Origin: Lactuca virosa
Lineage: Eukaryota; Streptophyta; Magnoliopsida; Asterales; Asteraceae
Direction of reading: 5' to 3'
DNA: 64,000 nt
NCBI GenBank assembly: GCA_928212115.1
Contig: CAKMRJ010005634.1
Location: 180,398,194-180,462,193, forward strand
A model generated the notes under the pieces. That model was not told where the DNA came from. It saw nothing but the letters and a program-made list of their open reading frames with translations, and ran no database searches. The translations under genes were made by a program, and so were the position numbers. Below, in pieces: positions 46,386-59,475 of this stretch (its first letter is position 1; every line of letters begins with the position of its first letter).

Positions 46386-46930
46386 CTAGAGCCCTAACTT
46401 GATCCATTTAATGTCCATAATTCCTGAAATAGGAAACTTCTTGAAACTAGATGTTATAACAACCATAGCCTTTGATTTCCACATTGCAAAATTATGTTCA
46501 TTGAATGGAGTAATCTTATTAACAACAGAAAACTTTGGATTATAGAAGGAACACATGAGAACTTGAATGTATCGTAAACCCGATCTGATACCAATTGAAG
46601 GTTCATATTGATCGGATATACTCAAGTATGAATAATGAACAACCAACAAATGGTTTTAAGTCAAAGGAGATTAGATGGGCTTTTATGGCTTTTCATTTCC
46701 TAGGGTTTAACCCTAACAGTATACTATATACGATTATAGAAATGGATATGCCACTATTTTAGGGATATATTCTAATCTATGTAAAGTCCGATCCTAATCA
46801 GTAAGATTACGGATCATATATATTCTATAATTACAAAGTATATCTACCTAATATACAAACGATCACTAAGATCATGGTGATCACATTGTCACTGATGAAG
46901 TTGTTGTCAGCGTTGGCGCTGGTGGACAAT
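46386..46930 (-). pseudogene. Copia fragment 5: LTR, primer site and gag start (minus strand)
   Basis: On the minus strand a probable LTR (about 46,930-46,600; borders unclear) is followed by TGGTATCAGATCGGG (complement of about 46,584-46,598), a tRNA-Met primer binding site. Then comes a copia gag start with the motif PFNEHNFAMWKSKAMVVI in an 87-codon frame (46,649-46,386). The fragment ends within gag. It is a different copia family from the one at 18 kb, judged by LTR and gag sequence. Confidence 0.6.
46649..46700. repeat. Inverted repeat, right arm (52 bp)
   Basis: Exact complement of 46,188-46,239. It lies inside the probable LTR of copia fragment 5. The left arm sits between that fragment and gypsy LTR fragment Y, so it may be a relocated, inverted piece of the same LTR. 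Confidence 0.95.
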
Positions 46931-48464
46931 GTGTTTGGCTCATCAGATCATAAGGTGTGAGCTTACAATTTTCTTTCCCTATCATGTTTAATATCTAGGA
47001 CAAGAGCAGTTGAAAAAGTTGAACCATATCACTTTCCCACGCTTTCCTTGATAGTTTGTAACAAATTGTGGAGTTGCATCAATGTGATTTCTGTGTTGTT
47101 CATATAATAAGTAAAGATGAATTGATCATAACAACTAGGAAATGAGTTAAGGACCACATCAATTGTTAAGTCCCTATCCAAGTTCATGTTGACCTTCTCA
47201 AGTCTTTCAACGTGCCTCTACATTTTCTACATGTGAGCACACACAGACTTTCCTTCTTTTAGCTTGCATGCCATTAAGGATTTCATAACTTCAAAGTGTT
47301 CTTGCCTCGCCTTCTTATGGAACATTTCCGTAAATTTCAAGTTCATTTTAAATGGCCAATAGTCTTCAAAAGTCTTTTTGGTTCTGTAGACATTGTCGCA
47401 ATCATGACGAAAGATATATTTATGGCGTCATCAACATGTCATTTATTAGCAACAATTTCTTCAGGTGTGGTGGTATCCATATCAACATTTGAAATTTGGT
47501 TGTCGAGAACATACTCTTTGTTCTCATAACAAAGCATCATCTGCATATTACATATCCGGTTAAAATAGTTAGGACTGGTCAACTTTACCATGATAGGATA
47601 GGGAGAACGGTGAAATTTGGATTTGGGGCAAATGGAGGCGGAGGAGGAGGAGGAGGAAGAGGAGGAGTAGGGATATAAATGTTAACAAACATCTATATGA
47701 AAGAAATACCATTAGTTAGTTGATATATATTTCCATAATTAATTTTAACCAAATTTATATTTAAGGTTAGGATCCATATTTTAGATTCATTACACGAAGA
47801 GGAATGTTGTAATCAAATCAAAAATATATTTTATGTAGGCAACACACTTTACCAATTACAATCACTATGAAATTTACTAGATCTTTTGAGATTTATTCAT
47901 CCTAACCATGCAAAGCTGCATGACACACTCATTTTATATGGTCTCAAATTGATGTGGAGTTAAACTACACACGCTATATCAACAAACCACAAACTCAAGT
48001 TGCCTCATGACCTTAACTCTTACATTCTCAAGTTCACGTGCCCGTAAATCACACACACTCCGTCAACAAACTATAGAGAAATGTTATGTGTTTTCATGGA
48101 TTAACATATTATTCACATTTTTCTGACATCAACCTATTAAACCCTTTCGGGTAACTCCATTGATTCACACAAATAGAGGTGGGTGAAAGAGACACCCATT
48201 CAACAGTCATTTTATAGGTTATTTTGTTATACCATCTGATAGTACTTAGAATAGATAAGTCTACTCTTCATAAATTATTGATGTTTTGAATTTTAGTTAC
48301 ACACACTATAAACTATTATAAATTATATGATATATATTAAACATTTAAAAAAATTTCCAATTGCTTAATCATATTAATTCTAATTAATCATGTGTGTTCA
48401 AATGTTAATATTTAATCACTATTTAATTTCTAATCCTGTGAGAACACATATTAATAATTAATAT

Positions 48465-48468
<4 letters not shown>

Positions 48469-48505
<37 letters not shown>
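48469..48505. repeat. (TA)n microsatellite
   Basis: TA dinucleotide tract next to the poly(A) tail of the SINE at 48,508-48,653. Confidence 0.95.
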
Positions 48506-48507
<2 letters not shown>

Positions 48508-48509
<2 letters not shown>

Positions 48510-48653
48510 TTTTTTTTTTTTGGAATGACAAATACAATATTATACTAAACTACTCCTAAATTATTCCACCTATGTCCACAATAGGACTTGAACCCTCAAC
48601 CTCAAGGAGGGAGGGCAACACCGGATACCGCTGGGCTAGAAGACATTTGGTAT
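48508..48653 (-). mobile_element. tRNA-derived SINE
   Basis: On the minus strand an A box (TAGCCCAGCGGTATCCGG, complement of 48,622-48,639) is followed 35 bp later by a B box (GGTTCAAGTCC, complement of 48,584-48,594). About 70 bp of unrelated body and a poly(A) tail (complement of the T run at 48,510-48,522) follow. AATATATA-like sequence borders both ends, a possible target duplication blurred by the (TA)n tract. The head resembles a tRNA but has no foldable cloverleaf. It would be transcribed by RNA polymerase III and moved by a LINE reverse transcriptase. Confidence 0.75.
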
Positions 48654-48960
48654 ATATTTAAATTAAAAATTCATATATATATATGATGATTAAATTTGAA
48701 TTTACTTATTAATATTAATTATCCATGTTTCATTAATTAACCAATTAAATATCTAAATCATAATAATGATTAATTTAATTCAAATATCTATAAATTCTCG
48801 ACTTTAGATATATTACCAAAATTAATTTAATCTACTTAAACTAATTATCCATTTAAAAGGCTTGACAATTTAAATTTTCAAATTTGCCGATTAAGGAAAT
48901 AATTTCTAATAAACTAACCAACATTATCCATGATTGTCACGGAAGCTCTAATATTTTGAA

Positions 48961-50940
48961 AATCATAAAAGGAATTTCAAATTTTCGAATTTCCTAATTG
49001 TCTTGGATCTTGGCTATAATTTTGATTTTTTTAAAAGAACAAGAAAACAAAATTTAAACCAATTTTTGAGATAATTACCAAATATAATTTAAACAAATTT
49101 TAGAACCATAACACTCCAAGTTTTCAATTTCAACCTAAGAAAGAAAAAAGATCCATGAACAAAGTTACGTCAACTTTATCATCTACACTTCTACGTAAGC
49201 ATGCACAAGCCTTCTTCGAGTCTATTGATCGATCTAAGCTCCTGAAATCACCACTACTGCTCTAGGGCACATCAAAGCGTCTACCCAAACCCACTTTTCC
49301 TACCAAATCGAGAACAACTCTAATATTGCCTACCCGCGTTATGTTCGGTCCATCATGTCATGTTTACTGTGGACTTCTACAGCCGCAAATCACCATCTTG
49401 ATGGAGTCTTCGAAGTCAACAAAGTTCACGAATACGGGAAAAAGAAAGTAACTGAAAGATAAAGATACTATATGCTTATAAGGAATGTCAAAATTTAAAA
49501 GACCCATTTATCCTCACTTGATTTGCATGTGAGCACATTTAACGGACCAAAAGGGACATTCTAAGCCAAAATGCTATACCTGAAAAGTTTTTAAACCACA
49601 AGGACCCTCCATGATGACAAAGAAAGTTAGGGACTGAAACTCAAATATTGTGAAACCACGTGGAGCACTTATGAAGTTTTTTCTTATTATTTAAAGACTA
49701 AGACCGGAACTCAAACTAATATTTTGATTCATTGCTGTCATCTTGTATGGAGTTTAAGTATCTTTGGAAACGAACTTTTGAGAACTATTAGCTTTTAGCT
49801 TTTAAGAAGAAAACATTCGAATTCAATATAATATTTTGTTTGTATATAGGAGCATAATATTTTGAGAGCTTTTACCTTTTACATTTTATGTTATTTTATA
49901 CTTGTCAAAAGCTTACAACTATTTTTGTGGAATAATTCCAAATATATATAAAACCTATAACTTTCGACTTCCAACTGTTAAGCATTAGCTTCTAGCTCCC
50001 AGGTGCTAATTAGTTTTGTCAACCGTGCCTTGCCTTGCCTTTAAATAAAACTTATTCCATTACATTCACATTAAATAATCCAAAATATTCAAAACTTAAA
50101 AAAATATAATGATTTGTTAGGAATGTAGGGGCTTGCGATACATCGTCAAAAAGCTTTCGACGGATCAGACATCCTCCCAGGTAGCCAAAGGCAACCCACC
50201 CCTCAAATGATCGCCAAATTCCAAATTCCACTTTTTGGACCTTCATTTTGTGATCATCTCAAACTTTGGTCCCTTTTTATAATTTTGTGTGATTAGGTTT
50301 TAATGACAAAATATATTTTTTCATTAATATATGAAAGTCTTGTCCTTTTTCATGATTTATAATATAGGATTTTAATATCAATTTCAAATTTTCAAATTTG
50401 GTTGACAATTTTAGTCTGACCGTATATATAAAGAGTCGTATATAAGTCTTTAGGGACACTTTGAATTCAATAAAAAACCTATTCTCTTGAGTTTTTCAAT
50501 TGTGTTTGTTTACTTTTGTTCTATGTAACCATTATGTATATATTTCAACATTTAGTTCAAAATATAGCTAAAAAAATATAATTTTGTTAGGATGTCGACG
50601 AGAACTAACCCAAATTATTACTTTTAAGTAGCAAAAAATAGCATTTCCATATTTTGCATGATATATAACTGACAAATAACAACCAACCATTGTCTCCAAC
50701 GTCATCGCCTACGCTAGTTCAACCTCTCACTTTCATCTTTATGAGTCCCAACTCCCTACATCGTCGTCACTAACTCACCCCTGAGGTTCGATCGAGTACT
50801 AAAGCCAAATAAAAAAGATCAAGAAAGAAGGAGACCCCACGTACATACTCATTCAAAACAGCCAAAACCACCTTCCAAATGGTTCCAATAATGAAGGTGC
50901 TTTCCATGTGCCTTCTCAAAGACACATGGGCCTTATTACC
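48961..50940. other. Intergenic DNA, no gene recognised
   Basis: Moderately AT-rich. 49,150-49,450 is less AT-rich and could be a decayed genic fragment, but no frame or exon pattern can be supported. The 64-codon minus-strand frame at 50,052-50,246 (MKVQKVEFGIW...) has no recognisable motif. A loose complementarity around 49,560-49,680 is of the small MITE kind. Confidence 0.4.
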
Positions 50941-51060
50941 TTATCCCTGATGAGAACATCATATATATAAAAACCCTCCACAAGTACTTAATCACGAGTC
51001 TCTTTCACATATCCACAACGCCAACATATACACACCCATAGATAAACGATCAAGAATATG
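50941..51060 (+). promoter_or_regulatory. Promoter-like TATA box and leader without a gene
   Basis: A strong TATA box, CATATATATAAAAACC (50,950-50,965), is followed by an A/C-rich leader of about 90 bp like that of highly expressed plant genes (tccacaacgccaacatatac). The first ATG (51,057) is immediately followed by TAA. Upstream 50,690-50,900 is less AT-rich than the flanks. Either a promoter whose coding region has been lost, a non-coding transcript, or chance. Confidence 0.35.
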
Positions 51061-51516
51061 TAACTTCGAATAAACAATCTATCTGTACTTCCAATAATTG
51101 TGATGTTCATAAACCAAGAACAATTTTAGTCATCCAACTAGCTCATAACCGGCCAGGCTATATTTCTTGATCTTAACGTTCTTGGTTCTTGTAGTCGACC
51201 CTCTTGACCTCCTTAAAAGAGGGACATATTATAATTTTTACATGCATTCTATTTTCAAAGTTGAATTATTTTATTACTAAAATAGTTATATAATATAATA
51301 TATATGTAGGAAGTAGGTCGGCTCATTGTCTTGCCGTTGGTAGTTATTTCAGGTAACTGTTTTTAATTTTTTGAATATCATATGCGATTATTAAATGAAT
51401 GTCCGAGGTCAACACACTGCAAGTAGGAATATTAAGTAATTATCTCTCAACCATGAACATGTCCATGTCAGAAAGACTCTTGTATCCTATTAATTATACT
51501 TAGCTAAAAATCCATA
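51061..51516. other. No feature recognised
   Basis: Possible transcribed region downstream of the promoter-like stretch. No frame above 60 codons and no known RNA motif. Confidence 0.35.
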
Positions 51517-51526
51517 AATCTTTGAT

Positions 51527-52708
51527 AGGAAAATGACATAAAAGCCTTTAAGTTTTCACAAAAATATCGGTTTTACCCTTGGACGTGTTTTATGTCCAGT
51601 AAGCCCGAAGTTTTGTTTAATTTGTTCATTTTTACCCTTATAGCCAGCCGGTTTCCAGGTAACCTACCGGTTACCTAATGCCAGTAAAGCCCTTGAATTT
51701 TTTCAAAAATGTTTGGATTTACCCTTAAGTTTTTCAAAAGTGTTCGGATTTACCCTTACATTGATTGTTGTTGTTATTATTATTATTATTATTATTAATA
51801 TTATTATTAATACATTTTTAATTATATAAAAATATTTTATACATACATTTTTGAATGTATAAAAATATTTTATACACACATTTTTAAATGTATAAAAATA
51901 TTTTTACTAATATAAATATATTTTTAAAAATATATGTACTTGTATTTAGTATTTATATACATTTGAAAACCCTAAATCTTCATCTATAATTGTTGAATCG
52001 AACAGAAAAAGCTTGATAAAGTAAAAAAAATGTCGTCAATGACTGATGTTGCAAAAACAAATGCTTCAGATCAATATAAAAAATGATGCATTTCGTGATA
52101 TTTTTTTGTGAACTTACAACAAACATAAATGAAGTTTACACTCGTATTTGACATTTCGTTATCAATTTTTGAGATAAAAATAGTTAATGAATGATTTTAA
52201 GTTGATAATACTTAATTTTTACAGTGATCAAGTGTTTTTGTCGAGGGTTTTTTTAATTATATTACGTATTTTCCATTTACGAGTATTATTTGTTGATCAT
52301 TTATTGTTATCTACTCACTATTAACCTAATATAGTTGAATAATAGAGGTTTTTTCAAATTTTATACTAAATCTTATCTGTAATCGAGTGTTTTTATTGAG
52401 GTTTTCTAATTACGAGGGTTTATAATTGTTACGTTATGTTTTTAATTAACGAATATTTATTTTGCTTATCTATTTAGTATGATGTTTGACAATAAATACA
52501 TATTTATACTTGGTAATATGTACAAATACATATAATTATATCTTTTATATAATATAAACCATATAAATATGTATTTTTATATTTGTATGTATATAATATA
52601 TTTTTATATGAAATAAATATATATTTATACTTATACCTACTAAATACAAATAAATACATTTTTAAAAATGTGTGTATAAAATTTTTATACATTTAAAAAT
52701 GTATTAAA

Positions 52709-52739
<31 letters not shown>

Positions 52740-52822
52740 TGTATAAAAATGTATTAAAAACGTATGAAAAATTTTATTCATTTAAAAATGTATGTAAAAA
52801 ATATTTTTATACAATTAAAAAT

Positions 52823-52861
<39 letters not shown>

Positions 52862-53115
52862 GTAATAATAATAAAAATAATAATAATAATAATCAAAATA
52901 ACAATCAAGGTAAGGGTAAATCCAAACATTTTTGAAAATTCAAGGGCTTTACTGGCATTAGGTAACCTAGGTAACCGGTAGGTTACCTGGAAACCGGCTA
53001 CAAGGGTAAAATTGAACAAATTAAACAAAACTTCGGGCTTTACTGGACATAAAACACGTCCAAGGGTAAAACCGACATTTTTATGAAAACTTAAGGGCTC
53101 TTATGTCATTTTCCC
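51527..53115. mobile_element. Mutator-like long-TIR element with 10-bp target duplication
   Basis: A 1589-bp element lies between perfect direct repeats AATCTTTGAT (51,517-51,526 and 53,116-53,125). Its terminal inverted repeats are about 220-250 bp long. The left end AGGAAAATGACATAAAAGCC pairs with the complement of the right end, GGGAAAATGACATAAGAGCC. The arms continue through the CGTGTTTTATGTCCAGTAA and CCGGTTTCCAGGTAACC segments to TTA-repeat microsatellites (51,774-51,810; 52,710-52,740; 52,823-52,894). The centre (about 51,990-52,560) has no coding capacity. Long TIRs and 9-10 bp duplications fit a non-autonomous Mutator-like element. Confidence 0.88.
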
Positions 53116-53125
53116 AATCTTTGAT

Positions 53126-54062
<937 letters not shown>

Positions 54063-54122
<60 letters not shown>
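54063..54122. repeat. (TA)n microsatellite, right of the foldback MITE
   Basis: TA tract with one AA break near 54,099. Confidence 0.97.
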
Positions 54123-54226
54123 GTAGGAAACTTATTGGGGCCGTGATAATCACGGCCTTAGAAAATTGATCAATAAACTAGTTTTATGTGATTTCAGGAA
54201 AAAACGACTTATACCGATAATATAAT

Positions 54227-54514
54227 TTATTGGATTTTTTTTGTTATTGTTCCTAATAGTATAAGGGAACAAAGCTCATCGGGGCACAATTTATGTTTTT
54301 TCCTCCATTCTTCAAACTGGTCTATAATCTCGTTAAATAAAATAGTTCTATCATGACCAACGTTGTAGCAGAGGTTTTGCATGTTAAAAAAATAGGTGCG
54401 TAAAGATGTTAAATTGAAAATAATGTACGAAAAGTCATGCAACATTAATGGTGGTAAGGGGAAGGACAAAAGAGGAATCAAATGTCTCAATATTTTCTTT
54501 CTTTTACATGACAC
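54227..54514 (-). other. Open frame of unknown nature, possible exon
   Basis: A 95-codon minus-strand frame whose second half (GHDRTILFNEIIDQFEEWRK, about 54,270-54,370, then KHKLCPDELCSL) has balanced, protein-like composition, unlike the low-complexity frames elsewhere. The first half is hydrophobic and may be intron-derived. It lies on the same strand as, and downstream of, the exon-like segments at 54.8-55.6 kb. I do not recognise the family. Confidence 0.3.
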
Positions 54515-54808
54515 AAGTGAGATTCAACATTTAATTAGACCAAACATGGGTCAAACCAATCTAAAAGAAATTGGCTTGGAAGATGCTTATAAAGATCTTT
54601 ATTGAAATATGGTAACCATAAAGAATTTGATCTAAAGTCATAAATTAAGTTACAATAAAACAATCAATGTAACATTTTGCTAATAAATTGTATGATACAA
54701 CACAATAAATTACATGTATTATGTAATTTTAGTAATACTGGTATATTAAATCCATCAAATACATGCAAATAACAATATCTTTTCCTACAATAGCTAGGAG
54801 ACTATTGA

Positions 54809-55586
54809 CTAGCCTTTGAAGCTTCGAGGTTTGGCCGTTTGGTATTTATAGGTTCCCAAAGAGATCCCTTCATCATGTGTTTGTTGTAAAAGATAACCTA
54901 AAGTATACACAAAACTAATCAAAATTTGTAAAAGTATGTCAACATCTTCAAGTTGAAAATAGACCCTTTGATTTGTGGACTTCACAGATGTCCACAAAAT
55001 TCTACGTTTTTATTGTGATTTTATGTTATTTTGAAAAATATTTAACATCTATATATTCCAATTCTTCATCAATATTTCATTGCTTCTAAAACATTCCATA
55101 GACCAAACATCCCCTTACCTTTTTAATTGTAGATGTATTTTGTAAAATTGACCGAATTGGTAGCAGTGTAGCAGACCGTCAATTCAATATGACCAAATTA
55201 GAACAAACCAAACCACATCAGTTTCCCTGGAGTAAACTATTAAGCATGATATGAGGGTATAAAGGAGGGAAAAATCAGCTGCACCAGACCAAATTATCAG
55301 TCAAGTTCTAATTTTTTACTGCTTATAGTAGCCAAATTACAGAAAACAAACATACCTTTGGTTGAAGACCAGGAAAAAAATATGAAAACATCCTAAACTC
55401 ATCACTCACTTTCTTCATCAATTCCATAACATGGGATGCACCTGAGAAAGGGAACAATCTTAAAGAGTTCTTATTCATGAAGAGATTTAAATTTTGTATC
55501 AGTAACAAAAAGACTATCATTAATCTTTGAGTACATTACCTGAACATTCTTCTTCCCATACCATAAAAGAGTTATACATATCCATT
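54809..55586 (-). CDS. Candidate 3' exons of an unidentified host gene
   Basis: Three minus-strand segments connect with good splice signals and compatible phases. Exon 55,586-55,540 (acceptor weak, donor CAG|GTAATG). Exon 55,441-55,356 (acceptor ctttctcag|G, donor AAG|GTATGT, 86 bp). Final exon from 54,897 (acceptor actttag|G) down to a stop near 54,803. In this reading the middle exon encodes ASHVMELMKKVSDEFRMFSY plus FFPGLQPK. The last exon in phase 0 reads VIFYNKHMMKGSLWEPINTK and ends soon after. Upstream exons, if any, would lie beyond the LARD inserted at 56,064. I recognise no family. It could be chance splice-site matches or a decayed gene. Confidence 0.35.
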
Positions 55587-56063
55587 CTATCGATTATAAA
55601 TTGTCATGTAAATGAAGCAACCAATGCTTTTACCAAAAAATATTATATTTATAATCAGGCTAGAATGATTCTTATTTCTCTTCGTTATGACATTGGAATC
55701 CAAAAAAAACAAGAAAGAAAACAACCTATTTCTTTTTCTTCCCTCTCTTTTGATTTCCGGGGAAATAAAGATGATTACCCCTTATTTCTGCTCTTAATCT
55801 TTATGAAACATAGGAATTCACTCATGTTCCATCTCTCTCATAGTGAACAATTGTAAGATTGATCTCTTTAGATTATCACATCTTGTATACCTACAGACAA
55901 AATTAGGGCATAAATTTAAGTGGTTGATTTTCTAGAACTAAGTTTATTTTGTGTTTCATTTAGATATAAATCAGAACACTTTTGATTTATAAGAAAAAAA
56001 ACAGGTGTATATGACATACCTGTAACCATCAATGACCAGGAAAAAATGATGAGGGTGAATAAG
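55587..56063. other. Possible intron or intergenic DNA
   Basis: Between the candidate exons and the LARD. The 109-codon plus-strand frame (55,527-55,856) has no recognisable motif and overlaps the minus-strand exon model. Confidence 0.35.
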
Positions 56064-56789
56064 TGCGACAACCGTCAAAATTCGAGTCGGTTCTAGATTT
56101 GACCAGACTTAGTTGTACATATAGGCACAACACATATTAGACTTCGTAATTAGAAGCTAAGTTATAACCTAGTAGAAACTTGGAAACAGATAGAAACAAC
56201 GGATGGTGTACTTAGATTTCACATTGATATGTGAATTCTATAACTACTTAACTGTAGAGACTATCCATATTCGGGTCACTTTTTGACTCGAACACCTTTT
56301 CATGAATCATATACGCACATTATGCACTTGACCTAGTAGTAGAAATTAGGTTGGAGCCTCATAGAAACTTAAGTCAAAGTTGAAAACTAGGACTAGTATA
56401 CTTGATTCCTCAATTTCGCTTGAATCTCGAAACCACTACATAGAATGCCAATAAACCGATAAAAGAAGTTACAAATATTATTTATAACTATAAAAGAGTT
56501 ATAATACCATAAGATAATTTGAAGTCTCAAAGATTCAATTTATTTTGATATTCAATGTTTAGCAAAATCCGAAAAACCCTAAATACCTAATTTTATAAAC
56601 ATTAAACTCAAAAATTATATGAAAATAATTATGAAACTTACAATATAAATTTAAAAATATTAAATTCAGGGAAATATAATCAAGGAAAATAAAATTTAAA
56701 TCATTAAAATTTATCCTTAATTTATAAGCCAAAATCAAGATTTTATACAAAAAAAAAAGAGAATTAAGTGCACATTTTATAAAAATTTA

Positions 56790-57000
56790 ATATTTTTATA
56801 AGGAAGAGAGGGAAACCCTCTCTCCTCCTTTATAATTTCGTTCTCCCCCTCTCCAATACACTCTTCCCCAAGACAAAAATCATTTTATCCTCCTACACAC
56901 TCCACTTCTCTCTCACACTTCCTTCTCTTTCACTATTCTCTCTCTCATAATCCACCACCATTTTCTCTCATTTCCCCCCCCCCTCCACAATCACGAAATT
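56790..57000 (+). promoter_or_regulatory. LARD promoter region: TATA boxes and CT-rich leader
   Basis: TATA-like TTTTTATAAG (56,793-56,802) and CTTTATAATT (56,829-56,838) are followed by about 160 bp of C/T-rich sequence (ctctccttc-type words) with a run of ten C at about 56,974-56,983. This layout is like plant LTR U3/R leaders. Confidence 0.5.
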
Positions 57001-58769
57001 CTACAGAAAAATGAGTCTCAAGACACCAAAAATCATCTTCTTCAAGTGTTCTTCTTAAGGTAATCATAAAAGCCAAGTATTATCCTTCATTTCCACTCAT
57101 AATTTCACCATTTCATGCATATTTTTCTACTTCTACACCATTCTATGGGTGGATTATGAATCATATGTTCATAACCACGATTTTTATGGTGTTAGAGGTA
57201 GTATTTCACCCAAAATCCAACATGCATGTGATGATCTTCAAGGTTAGAGGCTTGATCATCAAAGTATGTTGTTAAAAAGCTTTCAAATAGGTTTATAAAG
57301 GATTTATTCCCAAATAAATATTTAAAACAACTTTCATGATCAAATCCGATTTTTCCCATAATTCCATCAACAAAATGAGATGTTCTACAAATTTTCAGAA
57401 AATAATTTGTTTTTCTCGAATTATTATAATTATTGCAAGAAAATAGGGCAATAATTCATATAAAATACTTTCTGAGGTATATAAATCCTAGGTAAATTTG
57501 TGGATTACCCTAAACTGAATGATGACATCTCAGTGAGTTTCATCGACTTTTGTTACTGTTTGCTATGGTTTTGAATTTTCTTTTTGTTTAATTCAAATAA
57601 ATCATAAAACCACTTTAAGGAATGTGAAAAGGGAGTATAATAATTTTCGCAGATCCTAAGCTATGTGTAAGACTCAGAAAAATATTTCCAGAATTTTTCA
57701 TAATGTATTCCTATTTTCCCCGATTTTTTTGTATTTCTAATGGACTAATAAAGGAAAAAATAGTTCTAGTCACTAAAAATTCATGACAATTTGCCAAAAG
57801 ATCTTAAAATATATTAGAACTCTAAATAAAAGTTTAGATTATTTTTCTATTCAGTATACTATTGTTCTCCTATTTTCTAAGATTAAATACACTTAAATCC
57901 ACATAATCGGATTTCAGTATATAAAATTTACCATTGGTATTTTTCTCGGATTATGTACACTGTAAATGGAGTTTACAAAAATTTTGGTAATTTACTTTAA
58001 CTATTTGGTAATTATTCACCATTTAATGATTATTCAAGAGCATAAAACAAAGAAAAATAGCAAAACTAATTTAAAAATATGTTATATATTTTTCACAGCT
58101 TCTATATGTATTATAACAGTGTTAAACAAAGTTTGGGCAATTTTGGAAACTGTCTTTTTTTTTATTTCTATTTTTGTTAGAATAAATGCATAAAAATCAT
58201 AAAATCAAGATAAACTGTTTAGAAACCCATTTTTACATTTTTCCCAGCTTAAGTATGTTCAATGGCAGTATTATAAAAAGTTTGAGAATTTTTATCAACG
58301 GGATACTATTTTTCACGAATTTATATTATTATGAAGGATTAAAAATTTGGAAAAATAGTTAATCACATCAAAAATTGAAGGGAAAATTTCTGGAAGACCT
58401 CTACTGTATTTGGAATGAAAATGCAAAGTTTGACAATTTTTGGAAATTGTTTGATAATATTTTGGATTTTTAGGAGCTTAAAAACACATTTAAATGGGTT
58501 GAAATACCCTCAATTAATATTATAAAAATCTGGAAATTAATATCCAAAATTGTCTTAATCACATGAGTTATAAATTTTCACCATTTCATAAAAATGTTTG
58601 TAACTTATCAATATTAAAATTTGACACAATATTGGCATAATTCTATTGTAGTAGTAAGTTTATTAACACTAAATTTCGACTAGAGACTCAATAGCGTATA
58701 CCATTATTGTAGGATTCGGTAGTGGTACAAGTGGAACTTGGATCAAGGCATCATTTGCATCATCTCAAT

Positions 58770-59030
58770 GCATTGTGAGTATTCACACACTCCCCTATTT
58801 TCGATTTTAAATGTTTTGGGGGTGGAAATGCATGTCCTAAACTATTTATGTTCATTGTATTTATTTGACTCGTATAAACGTGGTTGCTATATTTTTCATA
58901 TTGTGAGTATTCATGCACTCCCCTATTTTCGGTTTTTATGTTTTGGGGTGGAAAAACATGCCCGAAAATCTATTTATTGTTCGTTGTATTTAAATTGATT
59001 TGTATCAAAATTTATTGCTATATTTTGCTA
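58770..59030 (+). repeat. Tandem duplication (~130 bp) in the LARD LTR
   Basis: Two adjacent copies share cattgtgagtattca/attgtgagtattca, cactcccctattttcg, tgttttggg.gtgg, ttcattgtattt/ttcgttgtattt and attgctatatttt. They are diverged, with a few small indels. Confidence 0.8.
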
Positions 59031-59289
59031 TGTATGTTTATGAAACTTGAAACATGAGGCCTTATCGTCTTAAGTCCCTCCCTTTATACTTTAATCCAAC
59101 CATTAACTCTTTGATCCAATGGTCATTATGGATAGCGCTATTAGGAATTGGCAACTCCTCACTCGCCCGATTGCTGGAGTGCATGATACCATATTAATCT
59201 ATGGAACGATAAGCATAAATCTTGATAGGGAATCAGTCGTAGGCTTGGTTTTGAACTCATTGTTTGCTCATACACATACAAAAATTGTT

Positions 59290-59475
59290 ATTAATTATGG
59301 CAACAAACTTGTTTATTAATTATAGCAATGAACTTTGTTTCTCATTATAGCAATGAACTTTGTTTCTCATTACAACATCGAAATTTTATTATTGGAAACT
59401 TATATACATGTTTTAGCAATGAAATTGTTTGCTCCTTGAAGCAATGAACTTGATTACTCATTTTAACAATATATT
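59290..59475 (+). repeat. Short tandem repeats (~27 bp) in the LARD LTR
   Basis: Five or more units of the type gcaatgaactttgtttctca + ttata; two adjacent copies near 59,320-59,372 are almost identical. Confidence 0.8.

Larger units (their letters stand above)
46931..48960 (-). pseudogene. Copia fragment 4: leader and gag (minus strand)
   Basis: The minus strand from about 47,680 to 46,980 encodes a decayed copia gag. The part at 47,330-47,000 keeps VERLEKVNMNLDRDLTIDVV and CYDQFIFTYYMNN; upstream NKEYVLDNQ and IVANKWHVDDA match the gag of the complete element. Stops and a frame break interrupt it. The preceding leader (to about 48,960) includes a segment near 48,170-48,230 that matches 19,700-19,745 of the complete element (ttgaatgggtgtc...cacccacc). 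Its LTR was not found. A (TA)n tract and a SINE lie inside it. Confidence 0.7.

Noticed and set aside
56570..56590. Telomere-like aaaccctaaa
   Set aside because: A single copy, repeated only because it lies in both LTRs of the LARD; no tandem array.
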